Positions 63,147 to 64,000 of a stretch of 64,000 nucleotides of DNA are shown here, piece by piece. The stretch lies in contig JADJVW010000003.1 in assembly GCA_016710365.1 (NCBI GenBank), forward strand, positions 22,501 through 86,500, in the 5' to 3' direction. Made by a program: the position numbers and the translations under genes. Each line of letters opens with the position of its first letter. Position 1 is the stretch's first letter. Below the pieces are notes generated by a model. That model searched no databases. It was not told the origin of the DNA and worked only from the letters and a program-made list of their open reading frames with translations. The stretch is from Candidatus Caldilinea saccharophila. GTDB lineage: Bacteria; Chloroflexota; Anaerolineae; Caldilineales; Caldilineaceae.

Positions 63147-64000
63147 ATGACGATCTCGCTACGAACAATGAATAAGCTGGGCTGGTGGGTGGCAATAGGC
63201 GCCATCGTGGTGGCAACGGCGTTGTCCGGCGCACAAAGTGTGGCTGCCCAAGATAATAGCATTCCCGCTGGCGCGAGCACGAATGGCGCGCTTGCGCCGC
63301 GCATGTTTCTCCCGCTCTTGACGACTGCGGGAGCCCAGCCGCCAGGACAAACTGAAGAGCCTCCTACGCTCGGCCTTGCGCTTGACGGGAACATCGATGG
63401 CGCATGGATCGGGCCACGCAACGACTTGGGCATCACCCCGGTGACCTGCGAATCCGTCGACAACTCGCCCTTGACGATCACGAATGAGAATGTCGTGCGC
63501 TACGGGCAGCCGATCGGTGCGCAGGATTGCGGGGTGACGACATTCCGCAGCGGGTTTGGGTTCGACGGCAGCGACGTTGCTGCGTTTGTGCCCAATCAAC
63601 CTTTTCTCCTCGGCCGTTTCACCCATTACAACAACAGCATTGTGACGCCTCTTACGCCGATGCAACTCGTAGACCTCGCCATCCGGGTTCAGACCCCAAG
63701 CCCGGCGGTGGACGTCGTGATGACCTACACCATGCGGCTGGACGAGACCGTCAACGAAGGCGCCTGTCCCTACGGCGCCACCAATCCAGGGCTGTGCGAC
63801 GATAAGGTCGATTTCCTGAACAACACGCCGATGCAATTGGTCTTCGTCGATGGCGTTGCTTATACGTTGAATATTCTGGGCTTTGTGCCGGGTGCGCCAG
63901 AAACTTGCCAGTATTTTCCCACCTTGGCGGATTATTTCATCACAGGCGAGATCATGCAGAACGACGCCTGCGTGTTTGCCCAATTTGTTGCACCACAACC
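63147..64000 (+). CDS. Secreted THxN-type (choice-of-anchor) protein, 3' end beyond window
   Basis: The frame is open from ATG 63147 to the window end (284 codons). The signal peptide (LGWWVAIGAIVVATALSGAQ, cleavage near VAAQD) is followed by a low-complexity stretch and a THxN-domain pattern: VVRYGQPIGAQDCGVTTFRS, FGFDGSDV, then PFLLGRFTHYNNSIVTP, with paired cysteines. Such domains occur in proteins bearing a C-terminal sorting anchor, which would lie outside the window. The role is probably cell-surface or extracellular. Confidence 0.8.
   Translation, partial: MTISLRTMNKLGWWVAIGAIVVATALSGAQSVAAQDNSIPAGASTNGALAPRMFLPLLTTAGAQPPGQTEEPPTLGLALDGNIDGAWIGPRNDLGITPVTCESVDNSPLTITNENVVRYGQPIGAQDCGVTTFRSGFGFDGSDVAAFVPNQPFLLGRFTHYNNSIVTPLTPMQLVDLAIRVQTPSPAVDVVMTYTMRLDETVNEGACPYGATNPGLCDDKVDFLNNTPMQLVFVDGVAYTLNILGFVPGAPETCQYFPTLADYFITGEIMQNDACVFAQFVAPQ

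Overview
The window reads as a chromosomal segment of an uncultured, GC-rich member of the Chloroflexota (Caldilineae/Anaerolineae-like). This is inferred from gene style rather than from a marker gene: paired YIP1 membrane proteins, a CrtC-like lipocalin, a PdtaS/PdtaR (HisKA_2 plus ANTAR) signalling pair, an SMC-partner ScpB, an EF-P with an arginine-tipped loop, PMT/YfhO membrane glycosyltransferases, and many dispersed palindromic repeats between genes. Three tRNA genes are present (Pro-TGG, Thr-CGT, Pro-GGG); no rRNA, CRISPR array or complete insertion sequence was seen.

Layout. 1-9835: YIP1 pair, moaB, a secreted subtilase, an HD phosphohydrolase, a flippase-like protein, a GT2 glycosyltransferase and mutS2. 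9836-24888: a secreted sugar dehydrogenase with PKD and PA14 domains, a PadR/HAAS pair under a near-consensus promoter, VOC, DinB, a CrtC-like lipoprotein, NUDIX, corA, a second YIP1 pair, a biotin carboxylase lacking its biotinyl domain, and an AlkA-type glycosylase. 24889-32627 (minus strand): a Gfo/Idh oxidoreductase and the lutABC lactate-oxidation operon, which is split between lutB and lutC by a lower-GC type II restriction-modification pair; an M24 peptidase lies upstream. 32908-41507: tRNA-Pro, then a type I restriction-modification locus (hsdM, hsdS, a pentapeptide-repeat gene, hsdR) with lesions in all three hsd genes, plus a small accessory tail. 41770-51524: tRNAs, efp, the PdtaS/PdtaR pair, three membrane or polysaccharide glycosylation genes and an AmaP-like protein. 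51532-60968: scpB, then a co-directional membrane-stress-like cluster (DUF2207, a winged-helix/zinc-ribbon membrane protein, a helical protein, an SPFH protein ending in an excisionase-type HTH), a long perfect hairpin, an S49 peptidase and a DUF4350-like protein. 60972-64000: an alpha/beta hydrolase, a nucleotide-sugar epimerase and the start of a secreted THxN-type protein.

Two window-wide features matter for any reader. First, about ten otherwise ordinary genes are each broken by a single-base indel, mostly next to short G/C runs; this looks like consensus error more than biological decay, so the frameshifted genes are annotated here as whole genes. The hsdM amber codon and the hsdS deletion are of a different kind and may be real. 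Second, several families of short palindromic or tandem repeats fill the intergenic gaps, and some have entered reading frames in frame (accC, the GT39 gene, the yfhO-like gene and the lutC tail).
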